Shown: positions 8,145-19,100 of the stretch, piece after piece
Numbering within the stretch: the stretch's first letter is position 1
How the letters are laid out: the number at the start of each line of letters is the position of its first letter
NCBI GenBank assembly: GCA_009786075.1
Contig: WQTX01000010.1
Span: 1 to 46,794, forward strand
Reading direction: 5' to 3'
DNA: 46,794 bases
From: Bacteroidota bacterium
GTDB taxonomy: Bacteria > Bacteroidota > Bacteroidia > Bacteroidales > UBA1715
Translations under genes and position numbers: made by a program
The notes under the pieces: model-generated
Seen by the model: the letters and a program-made list of their open reading frames with translations, nothing else
Databases searched by the model: none
What the model was told of the DNA's origin: nothing

Positions 8145-8449
8145 CAAAACACAAGCAAAATAATACGCAACCATACAAATGTATGAAACACAGAAAATAC
8201 CCAATAATAGTAATTAATATTTTATTAATAACGCTCGTCGTCAAAGCATATTTTTTTGACCCCGTAAGCGATACGAATGGAGTATTTTCTCTATTTGTAT
8301 TGCTTTTTCTTGTTTTTTACAATATTTACTTTGTAATACTGCATAGAATGTTGCAACAAAAGAATCATTACGTTGAAATTTTATTCTATTTATTTCTTTT
8401 ACTGCCTATTTTACTGCCTATTGCAATTTTATTGTATTATAGCTTTTAA
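8141..8449 (+). CDS. Hypothetical small membrane protein
   Basis: A 102-residue protein with three hydrophobic segments (YPIIVINILLITLVVKAYF; FSLFVLLFLVFYNIYFVIL; ILFYLFLLLPILLPIAILLY). Its ATG overlaps the upstream stop as ATGA, which indicates translational coupling. No family recognised. A second in-frame ATG at residue 15 would also leave all three helices intact. Confidence 0.6.
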   Translation: MTKHKQNNTQPYKCMKHRKYPIIVINILLITLVVKAYFFDPVSDTNGVFSLFVLLFLVFYNIYFVILHRMLQQKNHYVEILFYLFLLLPILLPIAILLYYSF

Positions 8450-8480
8450 TTAAAAAATCAATAATTCAAAAGAAAAGCCA

Positions 8481-8642
8481 ATGAAAAAAATAGTAATCGT
8501 ATTAAGCCTTCTTGCATTAATCGCAAGCAGTTGCGCCACAAAGAGCAGATATGTAAACGACGAATACCGCCGATTGCTAATGCTTAGAGAAACACCCAAA
8601 GAAGTATACGGGATTTTGTGCGAGGGTGGTTTACAATTATAA
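8481..8642 (+). CDS. Short lipoprotein
   Basis: A 53-residue protein starting MKKIVIVLSLLALIASSC. The signal peptide has a lipobox (ALIASSC), so it is predicted to be lipidated at Cys18 and to leave a 36-residue mature peptide (ATKSRYVNDEYRRLLMLR onward). It follows the upstream membrane protein by 31 nt. Its leader recurs in degraded form at 9801, on the other side of the Fic gene. Function unknown. Confidence 0.55.
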   Translation: MKKIVIVLSLLALIASSCATKSRYVNDEYRRLLMLRETPKEVYGILCEGGLQL

Positions 8643-8655
8643 AGAAAAGAAAAAC

Positions 8656-8733
8656 ATTCGGCTCACATGCAAGTAATATTCGGCTCAAAAAAAATATTTT
8701 TTGTCAAAAAATAACTACCTTTGTGAGCCGAAT
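8656..8733. promoter_or_regulatory. Three-copy ATTCGGCTCA operator array upstream of fic
   Basis: The 10-mer ATTCGGCTCA occurs exactly at 8656-8665 and 8678-8687 (direct, 22 bp apart) and inverted at 8724-8733. Copies 1 and 3 agree over 12 bp (ATTCGGCTCACA). Copy 3 starts one base after the -7 box and covers the predicted transcription start, an ideal place for repression. The Fic protein has an N-terminal winged helix, so autoregulation is the simplest reading (inference). Confidence 0.7.
8716..8723 (+). promoter_or_regulatory. TAnnTTTG -7 box of fic
   Basis: TACCTTTG lies 25 nt before the fic ATG, directly abutting operator copy 3. Confidence 0.7.
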
Positions 8734-8748
8734 AAATGATAGAAAGAA

Positions 8749-9783
8749 ATGGAAACGCAAGAATTACTATTAAACTACCTAAAAAATCACGCACATTCAT
8801 CGTCAAAAGAAATTTTTGAGGGTTTACATTCCGCTGTCAGTTACGCAACCGTAAAACGCTCTTTATCAAAGTTATTAAGCGAAAATCACATTGTGCAACA
8901 AGGAAATGCCAAAAACAGCCGTTACACTCTTTCGCCAACTTTTAATCTTTTTTACCCAATAAATTTAGACGAATATTACAGCAAAGAAATTGACGAAAGA
9001 GAAATTTTGACAGGCTACAATTTTTCGCTTATTCCCGAAACATTGCAAAATGTTCCGCTTTTTACTTCCCAAGAATTGACTTTGTTACATAATTTACAAA
9101 ATAAATTTTCCGAAAATATCGCTCAACTTTCTGATTTTGAATACAAAAAAGATATGGAGCGTTTAGCGATTGATTTAAGTTGGAAATCTTCGCAAATTGA
9201 GGGGAATACCTACTCGCTGCTCGAAACAGAACGCCTTTTGAAAGACAAACAAACGGCAGAGGGAAAAACAAAAGACGAAGCAATTATGCTTTTAAACCAC
9301 AAAGACGCTATTGATTTTGTGGTTGAAAACTCTGATTACTTCCTTTCGTTGAGCGTTGCAAAAATAGAAGAAGTGCACAGCATTTTGATAAAAGAATTGG
9401 GTGTTGACAGGAATATCAGAACACGACGAGTGGGTATTACAGGAACAAATTACCGACCGCTCGAAAATGAATTTCAAATACGAGAGGCGTTACAACAAAC
9501 GTGCGATTTAATAAACAACCGAGAGAATATTTTTGAAAAAGCGTTGTTTGCTTTGGTGTTGCTTTCATATCTTCAAGCGTTTACAGATGGTAACAAGCGA
9601 GTGGCGAGAATTACGGCAAATGCTGTTTTGTTTGCTAACAAATATTGTCCTATTTCATTTCGCACCGTAAATTCCATTGATTATAAAAAAGCAATGTTGT
9701 TGTTCTACGAGCAAAATAACATATCGGCATTCAAGCAAATATTTATAAATCAGTTCAAATTTGCGGTGGAAAATTATTTTTAG
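8749..9783 (+). CDS. Fic family protein with N-terminal winged helix and altered active-site motif
   Basis: A 344-residue Fic-domain protein. Residues 1-65 look like a winged helix (SSKEIFEGLHSAVSYATVKR, then NSRYTLSP). The inhibitory motif S-x3-E-G is present as SSQIEG near residue 146, the class II arrangement in which the inhibitory helix precedes the Fic core. The core motif reads QAFTDGNKRVAR (Q276 onward), against the canonical HxFx(D/E)GN(G/K)RxxR. The catalytic His is therefore Gln, and nucleotide transfer would be lost or altered. The rest of the loop (F, D, G, N, R) is kept, so nucleotide binding is plausible. The gene has its own promoter and operator array and is flanked by two versions of a lipoprotein leader. 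A DNA-binding regulatory role is as likely as AMPylation. Confidence 0.85.
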   Translation: METQELLLNYLKNHAHSSSKEIFEGLHSAVSYATVKRSLSKLLSENHIVQQGNAKNSRYTLSPTFNLFYPINLDEYYSKEIDEREILTGYNFSLIPETLQNVPLFTSQELTLLHNLQNKFSENIAQLSDFEYKKDMERLAIDLSWKSSQIEGNTYSLLETERLLKDKQTAEGKTKDEAIMLLNHKDAIDFVVENSDYFLSLSVAKIEEVHSILIKELGVDRNIRTRRVGITGTNYRPLENEFQIREALQQTCDLINNRENIFEKALFALVLLSYLQAFTDGNKRVARITANAVLFANKYCPISFRTVNSIDYKKAMLLFYEQNNISAFKQIFINQFKFAVENYF

Positions 9784-9800
9784 CAAAAAACGAGTTCCTA

Positions 9801-9866
9801 ATGAAAAAAACAATAATTACATTAAGTTTTCTTGCGTTAATCGCAAGCAGTTACAATACGTGCTAA
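9801..9866 (+). pseudogene. Degraded lipoprotein leader
   Basis: ATG to TAA encodes 21 residues, MKKTIITLSFLALIASSYNTC. This is clearly the same leader as the gene at 8481, but the lipobox Cys has become Tyr and the frame stops just afterwards. It starts 17 nt after the fic stop. Most likely it is the remnant of a duplicated small lipoprotein gene. Confidence 0.55.
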
Positions 9867-9955
9867 AAATATAATATGAAATCTCCATAAGATTTTTGGA
9901 AAAATCATACCAAGCGAAATGATTGTAATTCAATAATTTACGAAATTATATACAC

Positions 9956-10615
9956 ATGAAAAAATTTATTCCCTTCCGTAGTTTTAGCACTGAGCAAGAA
10001 GCTCAACAATTCGTGGAATTTATAGAACAAATGGGAATTGCTTACGAATTGGAAGAGTATCAAAAAAACGTACTTCCGGCGTTTCTTAGCAATGTAAGTA
10101 ATAATGACAGAGAAATTTTGATAAAACTTCGCGGGGAAGATTTTGATAAAGCAAATGAATTTGTGTTGCACGACGATGAAATATCGGGTATAGAAACAAG
10201 TGCTTACTTGAATAATTTTACCGACGAAGAACTGATAGAAATATTGGTACAACCCCATGAATGGGGAATTGTGGATAGAACGCTCGCTCCCAAAATTTTG
10301 ACTGAAAGAGGCTACAACATACATGCGTTAGATATTGAAAACAGAAAAAAACAGTATATTGCACAATTGACAGAACCTAAAAAAGCTTCACTTGTAATAA
10401 TTATTTTAGGATATGTACTTGCTTTATTTGGTATAACAATCGGATTAATAATCGGTTGGGTTTTATTATCGAAAAAAACATTGCCGAACAGAGAAAAAGT
10501 CTATATTTATGATAAAAAGTCGAGGATGCACGGAACTATAATAGTAGCTATTAGTATTTGTTGGCTTATTGTTATTATTATTGGGGTTATTTTTAGTGTC
10601 GTTATTGGTTTATAG
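9956..10615 (+). CDS. Membrane protein with DUF2007-like N-terminal domain
   Basis: A 219-residue protein. Its N-terminal part (KKFIPFRSFSTEQEAQQFVEF, then IAYELEEY) resembles DUF2007, the putative signal-transducing ferredoxin-like domain in which an end is read between two close-fitting strands. A charged middle region (FTDEELIEILVQPHEWGIVD) follows. Two C-terminal transmembrane helices (LVIIILGYVLALFGITIGLI and IIVAISICWLIVIIIGVIF) anchor it in the inner membrane. It starts a tightly packed plus-strand operon, 11 nt before the TrmH-family gene. The domain call is from resemblance only. Confidence 0.65.
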   Translation: MKKFIPFRSFSTEQEAQQFVEFIEQMGIAYELEEYQKNVLPAFLSNVSNNDREILIKLRGEDFDKANEFVLHDDEISGIETSAYLNNFTDEELIEILVQPHEWGIVDRTLAPKILTERGYNIHALDIENRKKQYIAQLTEPKKASLVIIILGYVLALFGITIGLIIGWVLLSKKTLPNREKVYIYDKKSRMHGTIIVAISICWLIVIIIGVIFSVVIGL

Positions 10616-10626
10616 AAATTATTCAA

Positions 10627-11148
10627 ATGAAACACACGCAATTAACATACGAAAATCACTCCTATTCGGGCAAAAAACACCCATTGGCATTTATGCTTGA
10701 TAATATTACAAGTCCGAATAATATTGGTTCTGCGTTTCGCTTTGCCGATGCGTTGGGAGTGGAAAAAATGTATTTGGTGGGTAAAACGCTGTGTCCTCCA
10801 AATAACCGTATAACAAAAACGGCACGAAGCAAAGAAAAAGAAATTCCGTGGGAATATTATGAAACGGTTGAAGACGCTTTGCAAAAAGTAAAAAATGACG
10901 GTTATTCAATCGTTTCAGCCGAAATTACCGATAATTCAAAAGATTTGTCGCAGTGTGTTTTCGATACATCGAAAAAAATATGTATAGTTGCAGGCTCTGA
11001 AAGACACGGCGTTAGTCAAGAAATTTTGGACAGTTCCGATGAAGTTGTGCATATACCAATGGTGGGAAAAGGTTCTTCTATGAATGTGGTTGTGGCTTTG
11101 GCTATTGTAACTTATGAGGTTGTGAAACAAATGAAAAGAATTGTTTAA
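10627..11148 (+). CDS. TrmH/SpoU-family RNA methyltransferase
   Basis: A 173-residue SPOUT methyltransferase that transfers methyl groups from S-adenosylmethionine to a ribose 2'-OH in tRNA or rRNA. All three family motifs are visible: motif 1 in SPNNIGSAFRFADALG, motif 2 in ICIVAGSERHGVSQEIL, and motif 3 in VHIPMVGKGSSMNVVVALAIV, which with motif 2 forms the knotted cofactor site. It lacks the N-terminal substrate-binding domain of larger TrmH/RlmB enzymes, so it is a minimal form and its target nucleotide is unknown. It sits 11 nt after the DUF2007-like gene and 14 nt before the T9SS plug gene. Confidence 0.88.
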   Translation: MKHTQLTYENHSYSGKKHPLAFMLDNITSPNNIGSAFRFADALGVEKMYLVGKTLCPPNNRITKTARSKEKEIPWEYYETVEDALQKVKNDGYSIVSAEITDNSKDLSQCVFDTSKKICIVAGSERHGVSQEILDSSDEVVHIPMVGKGSSMNVVVALAIVTYEVVKQMKRIV

Positions 11149-11162
11149 TAGAAAAATATATT

Positions 11163-12434
11163 ATGAAAAAAATAACTCAAATCCTAACACTACTACTTTT
11201 TACACAAACCCTCGTTGCCCAACCCCAAAAAGACGCCGTTTTCAGCGTTTTCGCAAAATCCATAGAAGTTTACAAAACCGGTAATCCGCTCAACAATCCG
11301 GTGATTTCGTTACTCAATAAAGAAACTTTTGACGTGCGTTTCGATATACTCAGCACCGATATTCACGATTTTCGTTACGAACTCATACTTTGCGACCGCA
11401 ATTGGAATAAAAGCAATTTGCACACAAGCGAATATTTGCAACAATTTGGTACTCAGATTTTTGAAACAATCGAACATTCCGTAAATACCAATACCGATTA
11501 TATTCATTACAGCGCACGGTTTCCGAATGAGAATTTGAAATTTCGCTATTCCGGCAATTATTTGCTACAAGTGATTGATAATGAAAACGATGAAATTTTG
11601 TTTCAAAAACGAATAATTGTAACCGAGCAATTGGTTAAAATGGACGCATCGGTGCAACGTTCCGACCAAGTGCAGTTTTTGGACGAATACCAAGAAGTGT
11701 TGGTTACGCTCTTTCCGTTAGGCTTTCCTATTCGCAATCCTTTGGGCGATATTTCGGTGCAAATTTTGCAAAACCACCGGTGGGACAATATGATAATTGC
11801 GCAAAAACCATCGCACATTATCGGCGACGAAATTCGCTATTGGCAAGGCTCAAACCTGTTATTTTTGGGCAATTCGGAATTTCATCAGTTTAATTTCAAA
11901 AGTTTTATGTATCCGGGCGGCGTGGTGCGCACTATTGAGTATAATCCACAGCAACGGCGTTACAATATACTATTGTACCCCAACAAAAACAGGAGTTACA
12001 AAGCATACAGCAAAACCGGCGATTTGAATGGGGGATTTACCATTTCGCACGATTTTTTGGAGCAGGCAAACACCCTTGCCGATTATGCCAATGTGGTTTT
12101 TACATACGCGCAACCGAAATCGCTCTATAACAACAACGATATTTTTGTGATTGGCGGTTTTTCAATGTGGCAGCCGAGCAATGCGTACAAAATGCAATAT
12201 AACGAAGAATTACAGCAATACGAAGCTACAATTCTCTTAAAACAAGGCTATTACGATTATTTATTAGCGCATTTTGACAAAAAAACAGCACAATTTAATA
12301 GTGCCGATATTGAAGGAAGTTTTTATCAAACCGAAAATGATTACGAAATTTTTGTCTATTTTTACGACCAAATGTATGGCTACGACCGTGTGATTGGCTA
12401 TAAAAAACTTAATTCTGTACGCAATGATAATTAA
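11163..12434 (+). CDS. DUF5103 protein, type IX secretion plug
   Basis: A 423-residue periplasmic or outer-membrane protein with a signal peptide ([20 protein letters not shown]). The rest is rich in beta strands and aromatic residues and matches DUF5103. This family includes the Plug protein that occupies the SprA channel of the type IX translocon (established for Flavobacterium johnsoniae). Characteristic stretches are [28 protein letters not shown] and [11 protein letters not shown]. SprA itself is encoded nearby at 13200-20555, which supports the assignment. The stop overlaps the engB start by 11 nt, so the two are translationally coupled. Confidence 0.85.
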   Translation: MKKITQILTLLLFTQTLVAQPQKDAVFSVFAKSIEVYKTGNPLNNPVISLLNKETFDVRFDILSTDIHDFRYELILCDRNWNKSNLHTSEYLQQFGTQIFETIEHSVNTNTDYIHYSARFPNENLKFRYSGNYLLQVIDNENDEILFQKRIIVTEQLVKMDASVQRSDQVQFLDEYQEVLVTLFPLGFPIRNPLGDISVQILQNHRWDNMIIAQKPSHIIGDEIRYWQGSNLLFLGNSEFHQFNFKSFMYPGGVVRTIEYNPQQRRYNILLYPNKNRSYKAYSKTGDLNGGFTISHDFLEQANTLADYANVVFTYAQPKSLYNNNDIFVIGGFSMWQPSNAYKMQYNEELQQYEATILLKQGYYDYLLAHFDKKTAQFNSADIEGSFYQTENDYEIFVYFYDQMYGYDRVIGYKKLNSVRNDN

Positions 12435-13011
12435 ACAAACGCAATTTATAAAAAGCAGTACTACCGAAGCGCAATGCCCCAAATCCGATAATCCCGAATT
12501 TGCATTTATCGGACGTTCCAATGTGGGAAAATCGTCGCTTATAAACCTGCTGACCAATAATAATAAATTGGCAAAAGTGTCGGGAACACCCGGTAAAACG
12601 CAGACAATCAATCATTTTCTTATCAACAATCAATGGTTTTTGGTGGATTTACCCGGTTACGGATTTGCCAAAGTAAGCAAAAAAGACCGTGCAAATTTTG
12701 AGCAATATATACGAGCTTATATCACTGAACGCAAACAACTTACCTGCCTGTTTGTACTTGTCGACAGCCGCCACGAGCCACACGCCATCGACGTGGAATT
12801 TATCAATTGGCTTGGCGAACAAGGCATTCCCTTTGCCATAATTTTTACAAAAACCGATAAAATGAAACCACTTGCTTTGAAACGAAATGTTGAAGTTTAC
12901 AAAGAAAAATTACTTGAATTTTGGGAAGAACTCCCTCCCCTGTTTCTTTCGTCGGCAGCACATAAATTGGGGCGTGATGAGATTTTGGAGTATATTGGTG
13001 GAATAGTTTAA
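12424..13011 (+). CDS. engB: Ribosome biogenesis GTPase EngB (YihA/YsxC)
   Basis: A 195-residue circularly ordinary TRAFAC GTPase needed for 50S subunit assembly. G1 is [10 protein letters not shown], the switch region is [14 protein letters not shown]3 is [10 protein letters not shown] and G4 is TKTDK; the C-terminal SSAA provides G5. The ATG at 12424 ([19 protein letters not shown]) gives the standard N-terminus, while the frame is open from 12394. It overlaps the plug gene by 11 nt and closes the plus-strand operon, ending before an inverted repeat and the convergent sprA. Confidence 0.93.
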   Translation: MIIKQTQFIKSSTTEAQCPKSDNPEFAFIGRSNVGKSSLINLLTNNNKLAKVSGTPGKTQTINHFLINNQWFLVDLPGYGFAKVSKKDRANFEQYIRAYITERKQLTCLFVLVDSRHEPHAIDVEFINWLGEQGIPFAIIFTKTDKMKPLALKRNVEVYKEKLLEFWEELPPLFLSSAAHKLGRDEILEYIGGIV

Positions 13012-13035
13012 TACCAAAGTGATTTATATTTCATG

Positions 13036-13130
13036 CTGGATTGCTTCGTCGTGCCTCCTCGCAATGACGCTCTTTCGAAAGTTAGCACAAATCAACAAAA
13101 GAGCGTCATTGCGAGCGGAGCAAAGCAATC
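13036..13130. repeat. Imperfect inverted repeat (CTGGATTGCTTCG family), copy 2
   Basis: CTGGATTGCTTCGTCGTGCC at the left and GCGAGCGGAGCAAAGCAATC at the right form imperfect arms. The inner arms (CGCAATGACGCTCTTT / AAAGAGCGTCATTGCG) pair perfectly. It lies between the convergent engB and sprA 3' ends. A 21-nt stretch in its right half is identical to copy 1 at 2343-2408. Confidence 0.8.
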
Positions 13131-13199
13131 TATTATTACTTCGGAATGAAAAATAATTCACATTGGTATAACTTCTTTCTTGGAATGTGAATCCCCCCC

Positions 13200-16100
13200 C
13201 TACATCAGCGTAAACCGCAAATTAACTCCACCACTCATAGTCGAAGTTGGATACCCATTAGTAAGCGGTCGATTTATGTTGTGGTCTAAATAAAGGCGCA
13301 CCGTAAAGCGGTTGTTTATCATATAATCGGCGTAGGATTTAAACGAAAACACGCGGTTGCCCGAAATTTTACGAGTAATGTCTTCCACAATATTGCGGCG
13401 AATGGTTTGGTCGTTGCGGATTGAAATATCACATCGAACATTGAGGTCGTTGGCGTATGTTTTTCCGCCACGAGCGGTGTTGATTTTTATTTTGAAATTT
13501 TTGAACACGTAGCCTATTCCAAATACATATTCGTAGCCGCCGGTTTCCGAAATTTCGGTGTTTTGGAACGAAAGCGATACATTTCTATTGCTGCGGACTT
13601 CAAATTTTGCAGTAATATCGTTTTGCAAACGGGCATCGACTCCAATCAACGGATTGAAACGCTCGGAAATACTCACTGCTCCCACTGCGTACTGCGGCGC
13701 AAGATATATCAAGCCATCAACCCGGTCTATAAAAAAGCGTTCGTCAATCATGTTGTCCGAAGAGAAATTTTGATACGAAGCCATACTGTAAGTCGAAGTG
13801 TAGGCGTGGTTTAAGTTGATTGATTTGAAATATGGTTTAAACAATTTCAATCGAGCCAAACCATTGTACGATGCGCGCCAATTGAGCGTGCGCAAAAAGT
13901 CGCCAACCGAGGCAAACATTGGTATAAAATAATCTTTCGTGTACACATTTTCGGGTGTTTGACGAGTATAAGCCGACACAAACGCCGGAATAAGCACATC
14001 TTGCGAAGTTTCTTTGAACAATACCGGCAATCCGTTATCGGGATTTATCTCGTAATTATCGCCAAATTGCTCGCGTATCAAGCGGTTTGCCACCGCAACT
14101 CTATTGTGGCGGAAACGCATATACGCCTTATCGGAATTGAACGACGAACCAAGCGCATTGTAGGTCATGGTAAAATTACCGTTCACTAAGGCATTTTGCC
14201 TGTTTGTGTAGTAATCGCCCACTATAAATCGTGAGTGATTGCGAGAATACGCCCTGTCGGAATTGAGTGTAATACGCATATTTTGCACGGGCTCTAACGT
14301 TGCCTGCGTTTTCCACTGTGTAGAATACAGGTGGCGGTATTTATCGGTCAGCAAATCATTATCGACAATCCAATGCGCGGTGTTCAAATAATTATCAAGA
14401 TTGCTTGGCACCAAACCTATTACGTATGGCGGCATTGGTGTGTGATTTCCCATACTGAATGGGGCATTCATTCCAAAAAGTTGTGAGCCGTATTTGTAAC
14501 CCGGAATGTACGTTCCCTCCGATTGCGAGTAGCTTATGTTTACCGATTTTATCATCATAAGCGTATTTACCACTTTGTCGGTGGTTTGTGTCAATCGCGT
14601 AACTTCGGTACTTCGTTTGCCCGAAACCGAAATTTTCGCTTTTGCGACATCGGCATTTGGAGTAAATTCCACAATATCTTTTGAAACCACGTTGGTAGTA
14701 CCTTGCACCACTTTTCCGTTTTCGTCCGTAACAATTAGGCGCACATCTTCGGTTTTCAATTTATGTTTCAAGCGGAATGGTTTGTCTGCCTGTAATTTCA
14801 CACCTGCTTTATCGAACTTCACGGTTTCTTGGCGTGGTTGTTGCCCCGCCGGAGTTGCACGCTGCGCATTGCGCATACGTTTTGTTACATCGTTCAAATA
14901 GCTTGATTTGGTGTACAATTTCGTAAAATTGAATGTTCCGTCAATCGTGTGCGTATTGCTATTTTTTATAGAATTTCCAAAATTTATATCATCACGCAAT
15001 TCCGAGCCTATCAACCAATCGTAGTTACCGTTGTAACGGTAATTCGATGTAATCCAATCGGTTGCCTTAAATTTATCAAGCGGCAATTGATAGGTCAAAT
15101 TCCATTTTTGCGAGAATGAAATGTTTTCGCCAAAACCCAACAAACCGTCTATCAATTCACTGCGGTATGCGCTCCATTCGTTCGGGTCTTCTCGGTTTAT
15201 CACGCCAAAAGGCTCGTTAATTCGTGAAACATTGAGTGCCGAATACGATAATTTCAAATTTTTGGAAAGTGCATAATTCACATTATACGCCCGGCTCCAT
15301 GTAAATAATTTGCTTGCCGTGGTTGGCAAATTTCCGTAACTCGACAAATTGCGGCGTTGCTGTTCTCGGTAACTCCTGTCCCAATTATTGGCAAAGCTAT
15401 ATGAATTTGGGAATAAGAAGAAATTGAAATCTTTGAAAAATTTAACCTGACTATTTTTAAACGGCTGGTAATTTTTTGGCTGCAAATTGTAAGTATAATT
15501 AAACGCTACGCGGTATTGATGATTGTAATTTCGCTCAAAATCAATATCGTGGGCAAAAAAGCGGCTATAGGCATAACTTGTAGAAAAGTTGGGCAAACTC
15601 CACGGACGCAGTTTTTTAGGCTGTTTGCCTATGCGCACGTTGGTAAAATTGTAATTAAAATTCTGTGAATAGCTGCGAGCCATTTGCAGGAGCGAATCGC
15701 GCTGATGTTGCGAGTCTAAATTATCGAGTGCTTGTTTGAGCAAAATATCGGGATTCGTAGGGTCGTATTGCGGGCGAATATAAATTTCCGAAAAATCAAT
15801 ATAAAAGGGTAAATTGAGATTCCACGCATCGGGGAAAAATTTGTGTAACGACACGTTTGATGCCACATTATATTGGTACCTGTCTTCTTGCGAACGCTGA
15901 AACACTTTTTGGTCTATACTACCAAAGCCCGGTTTCGAGGTTTGCCCCGAAAGCGAAAGTGTGGCAAAATCGGCAAAATTCATACGGGTCGAAACATTGG
16001 CAGCCCAACCGCTTTGGTCGTTCATACCGGTTAGGCGCATTTCGTTGAACCACACAACAACCGATTTTGGCTGCCCGTCGTCGTTGGGGTTCGAGGCATT

Positions 16101-19100
16101 TTTTTTACGGTTACGCACCCCTATCATAATTGTGCGCACATTACCCAAATTCGGACGACCTTTTATACTAATACGGTTATTCCCAATATATTTAGGATAT
16201 ACATGAAAGGGTTGCAAATCCGGCTTTGCGCCGGTGCTTATCATTTTATCACGTTCAAGTTTCAAATTTCTCAACACCTCAAATTCTATTGATATATTAT
16301 TCGCTTGGGGCCACACAAGGTAACGGTCGGCTAAACTATTGTTGCTGTATCGTCCGTGTTCGGTAAGGGTCAAAGGCACTTCGTATTCATAATAATTTTC
16401 GGTAAAGTCGCTACCGAGACGAATAAAAGCATACACATCGCCGTCGTGCAAACTCATATCGCCAATAAGAGCTTCGGCGTGAACAAACATTTCCAATTTA
16501 CCAAATTGGCGAAAATCTTTGTTAAATTGTTTAAACACTGCCTTTGAATTTCCATCGTCAAGGTCTACTATTATCAATTGCAGCGCCGATTCGTTCAGTT
16601 CACGAATGGAGGTATTTGTGGGGTCAATAACCCTGTCGACACCCGGAGGCAATACATAATTTACCGGTGTTCGCATAGCATTTTGCTCAATACTTACCGA
16701 ACTGATGTCTAAATCGGAATCGTTGAAAATATCGTATTCGCCGGCTTCGAAAATAGGCTCGTTGTAACTGCGCCAGCTATTGTACACAAGTGCAAATTCA
16801 GCAATACGCAATATTACCGAATCGGAAAATCCACGCAAAAATATACGCATATTTTGAATATTTTGAAAATCGGAAATATCGCCAATGCGCTCTTTGGCAT
16901 CGGTATGAATAGGAATTTTGAATTGATACCATTTCGTTTGCGTGGTTGGAGCACCCGTATTACGCACTGTTTCTGTCAATTCATCGACTATAAAATTTCG
17001 CCCAACCTCCATATCGGCGCGGCGCAAACTAATGTGATATTGATAGTAGGATTCGGTTTCTTGCAACGTATTGTCATTGTTCAAGTCTTCACTATCAGGT
17101 CGGTAGGAAGAAACGCCTTGCGTGGTGTTAATCGGAGTATTGCCGTCGGTGCCTGCGAAATATTTATATAGCCACGGAATATCAATATTTTGTCCGCGAT
17201 TGTCTAAGAACGACGAAAAATTATCGCCCGATGGGTCATTCCAAAATCGTTCGTAGGCTTCGGGAGTTAACAGTGTTTTTATTGAATCCAAATAGGCGGC
17301 AAAGTGATTTTGCTCGGCATCATCATTCAAACCATCAAGTCCTACGTCTTGAATTTTACGAGGAACATCAACGCTAAAACCGGTTTCTACTATCGAATAA
17401 TTCGGCACACGCCCCCACACGGTTTCATCGTACCGGCGTGGGTCGGGCAACAAACCATTTTCCGCCGCACGGCGACCGTCGCGCAACACATCTTCCGAAA
17501 TTCTACCAAGATTTAGATAAAAATCGCCGCCTCTATGAACGCCTAAAGTATCTTCGGCAAAAGGGTCCATCAACCAAAATTCTATGTATTCCACATTGCT
17601 TTCTTCAAAATCGGTGGTTGTGAGCGCTTGCATAATACCGCCCCAACGTTTTTCGGGATTGTTTAAATAGCCATTTTCATCCAAACCAAACGAAATTCCG
17701 GCATGTCCACGAGCGTCGTAGTTATTTTGCCCGCGTTCATACGGGTAATACGCAATGTTCAAAATCGTCATCGGCATATTTTCGGCAACGGTCAAATCGG
17801 TAAAAGGGAACAAATTGGAGCGAAAAACCGGACGGGAATAAGTCATCTGCTGTATCGCCTTGCTCACAGGCGAATTATTCTGGTAAAAACTCATATTAAT
17901 ATTGTACCACGAAATAAGCGCTTTGTTGTAATTGAAAGCCAAATCATTTACCAACGAACCTTCGGGGAAGTTGCGGCGTTGCCCTTGCGGTGTGCTTGCA
18001 ATGCGCCACGAAGTAGGCTCACGCAAATAAATGCGTCCTTCGGTATTTTCAAAATTATCAATTGCTACGGCATCGGTTATAAACCGTGATTGCCCCGGAA
18101 TTAACTGCGCAAATTCGCCCGAAAGCGCTATATTCGATGCTTCTTTGGTACTTACAAAAGGTACATACTTATCAACAATTCGGGTAAGAATAGGCGCCGC
18201 TGTGGTGTATTTTGCATCGAGCCCCCACATAGTATTTACAATCGGGTAATCGTCGAAACCTACTTTTTGCACCATTGGTTTTTCGCTCAACCGCATAACC
18301 GTGGCACCAAAATTTATGTTTTGATTGTGGCGATATTCGAGCCGAGTTCCCAGCAAATTTTTGGTACGCATGCTAAAAAGCGGATTGCTCTCGTAATTAA
18401 TTTGAATATTACTGCCCGATTGCAACAAACCTTCATTGATAATTCGTACCGTTCCGCCCATATAATCAACCGTAAAATCAACGCCTTCGACCAATTGCCT
18501 ACCACCGGCGGTAACTTTTACCGAGCCTTTTTGCACTTGCGTGGCATTAAGCGAAATTTCCGAACGCACCGACGATTTGTAAGTTCCCACAAGCAAGAAT
18601 TTATTTCTTTCGGCTATTTGCCGTGCGGCACTTTGCGTAGAATCGTACAATTCTTGAAATACATATTTACGTGCAATTTCGGGGTTGTCTATTTTCTTTG
18701 CCAAATGCGAACCAAAGGGCTCAAGCACCGGAAAATAAATAATTCCCCGTGCAGGATTTATGGTAAAACCTTCTATAAAGTCGAAAATTCCATCGGCGTA
18801 AGGCAAATTATCAACTGAAATAGTATCTAAATTCATTACCGAAAGCAAGTTTTTCCCTTTTATTGCCCCTTCGGGTATATAGGGAATTGGTGTTCCGGTG
18901 CGGTCGTCTTCGTACAAAATATTTAAAAAGAAATCTTGTCTGCTAATCCCGTAACCGCCAATGGCATACACGTTTTTCATCATCAAATCCCAGTTGGCAA
19001 ACGAAGGCGTATTTTGCGTTGATTTCACCAATTTCACAATCAACACATCGGGGTGCGCCACACTTTCGTTGGCAAATTCCCCTACTTGGTACACCTGCCC

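Noticed and set aside
18267-18818. 183-codon plus-strand frame inside sprA
   Set aside because: Low-complexity shadow of sprA with no recognisable domain and no promoter. Many such frames lie opposite sprA.
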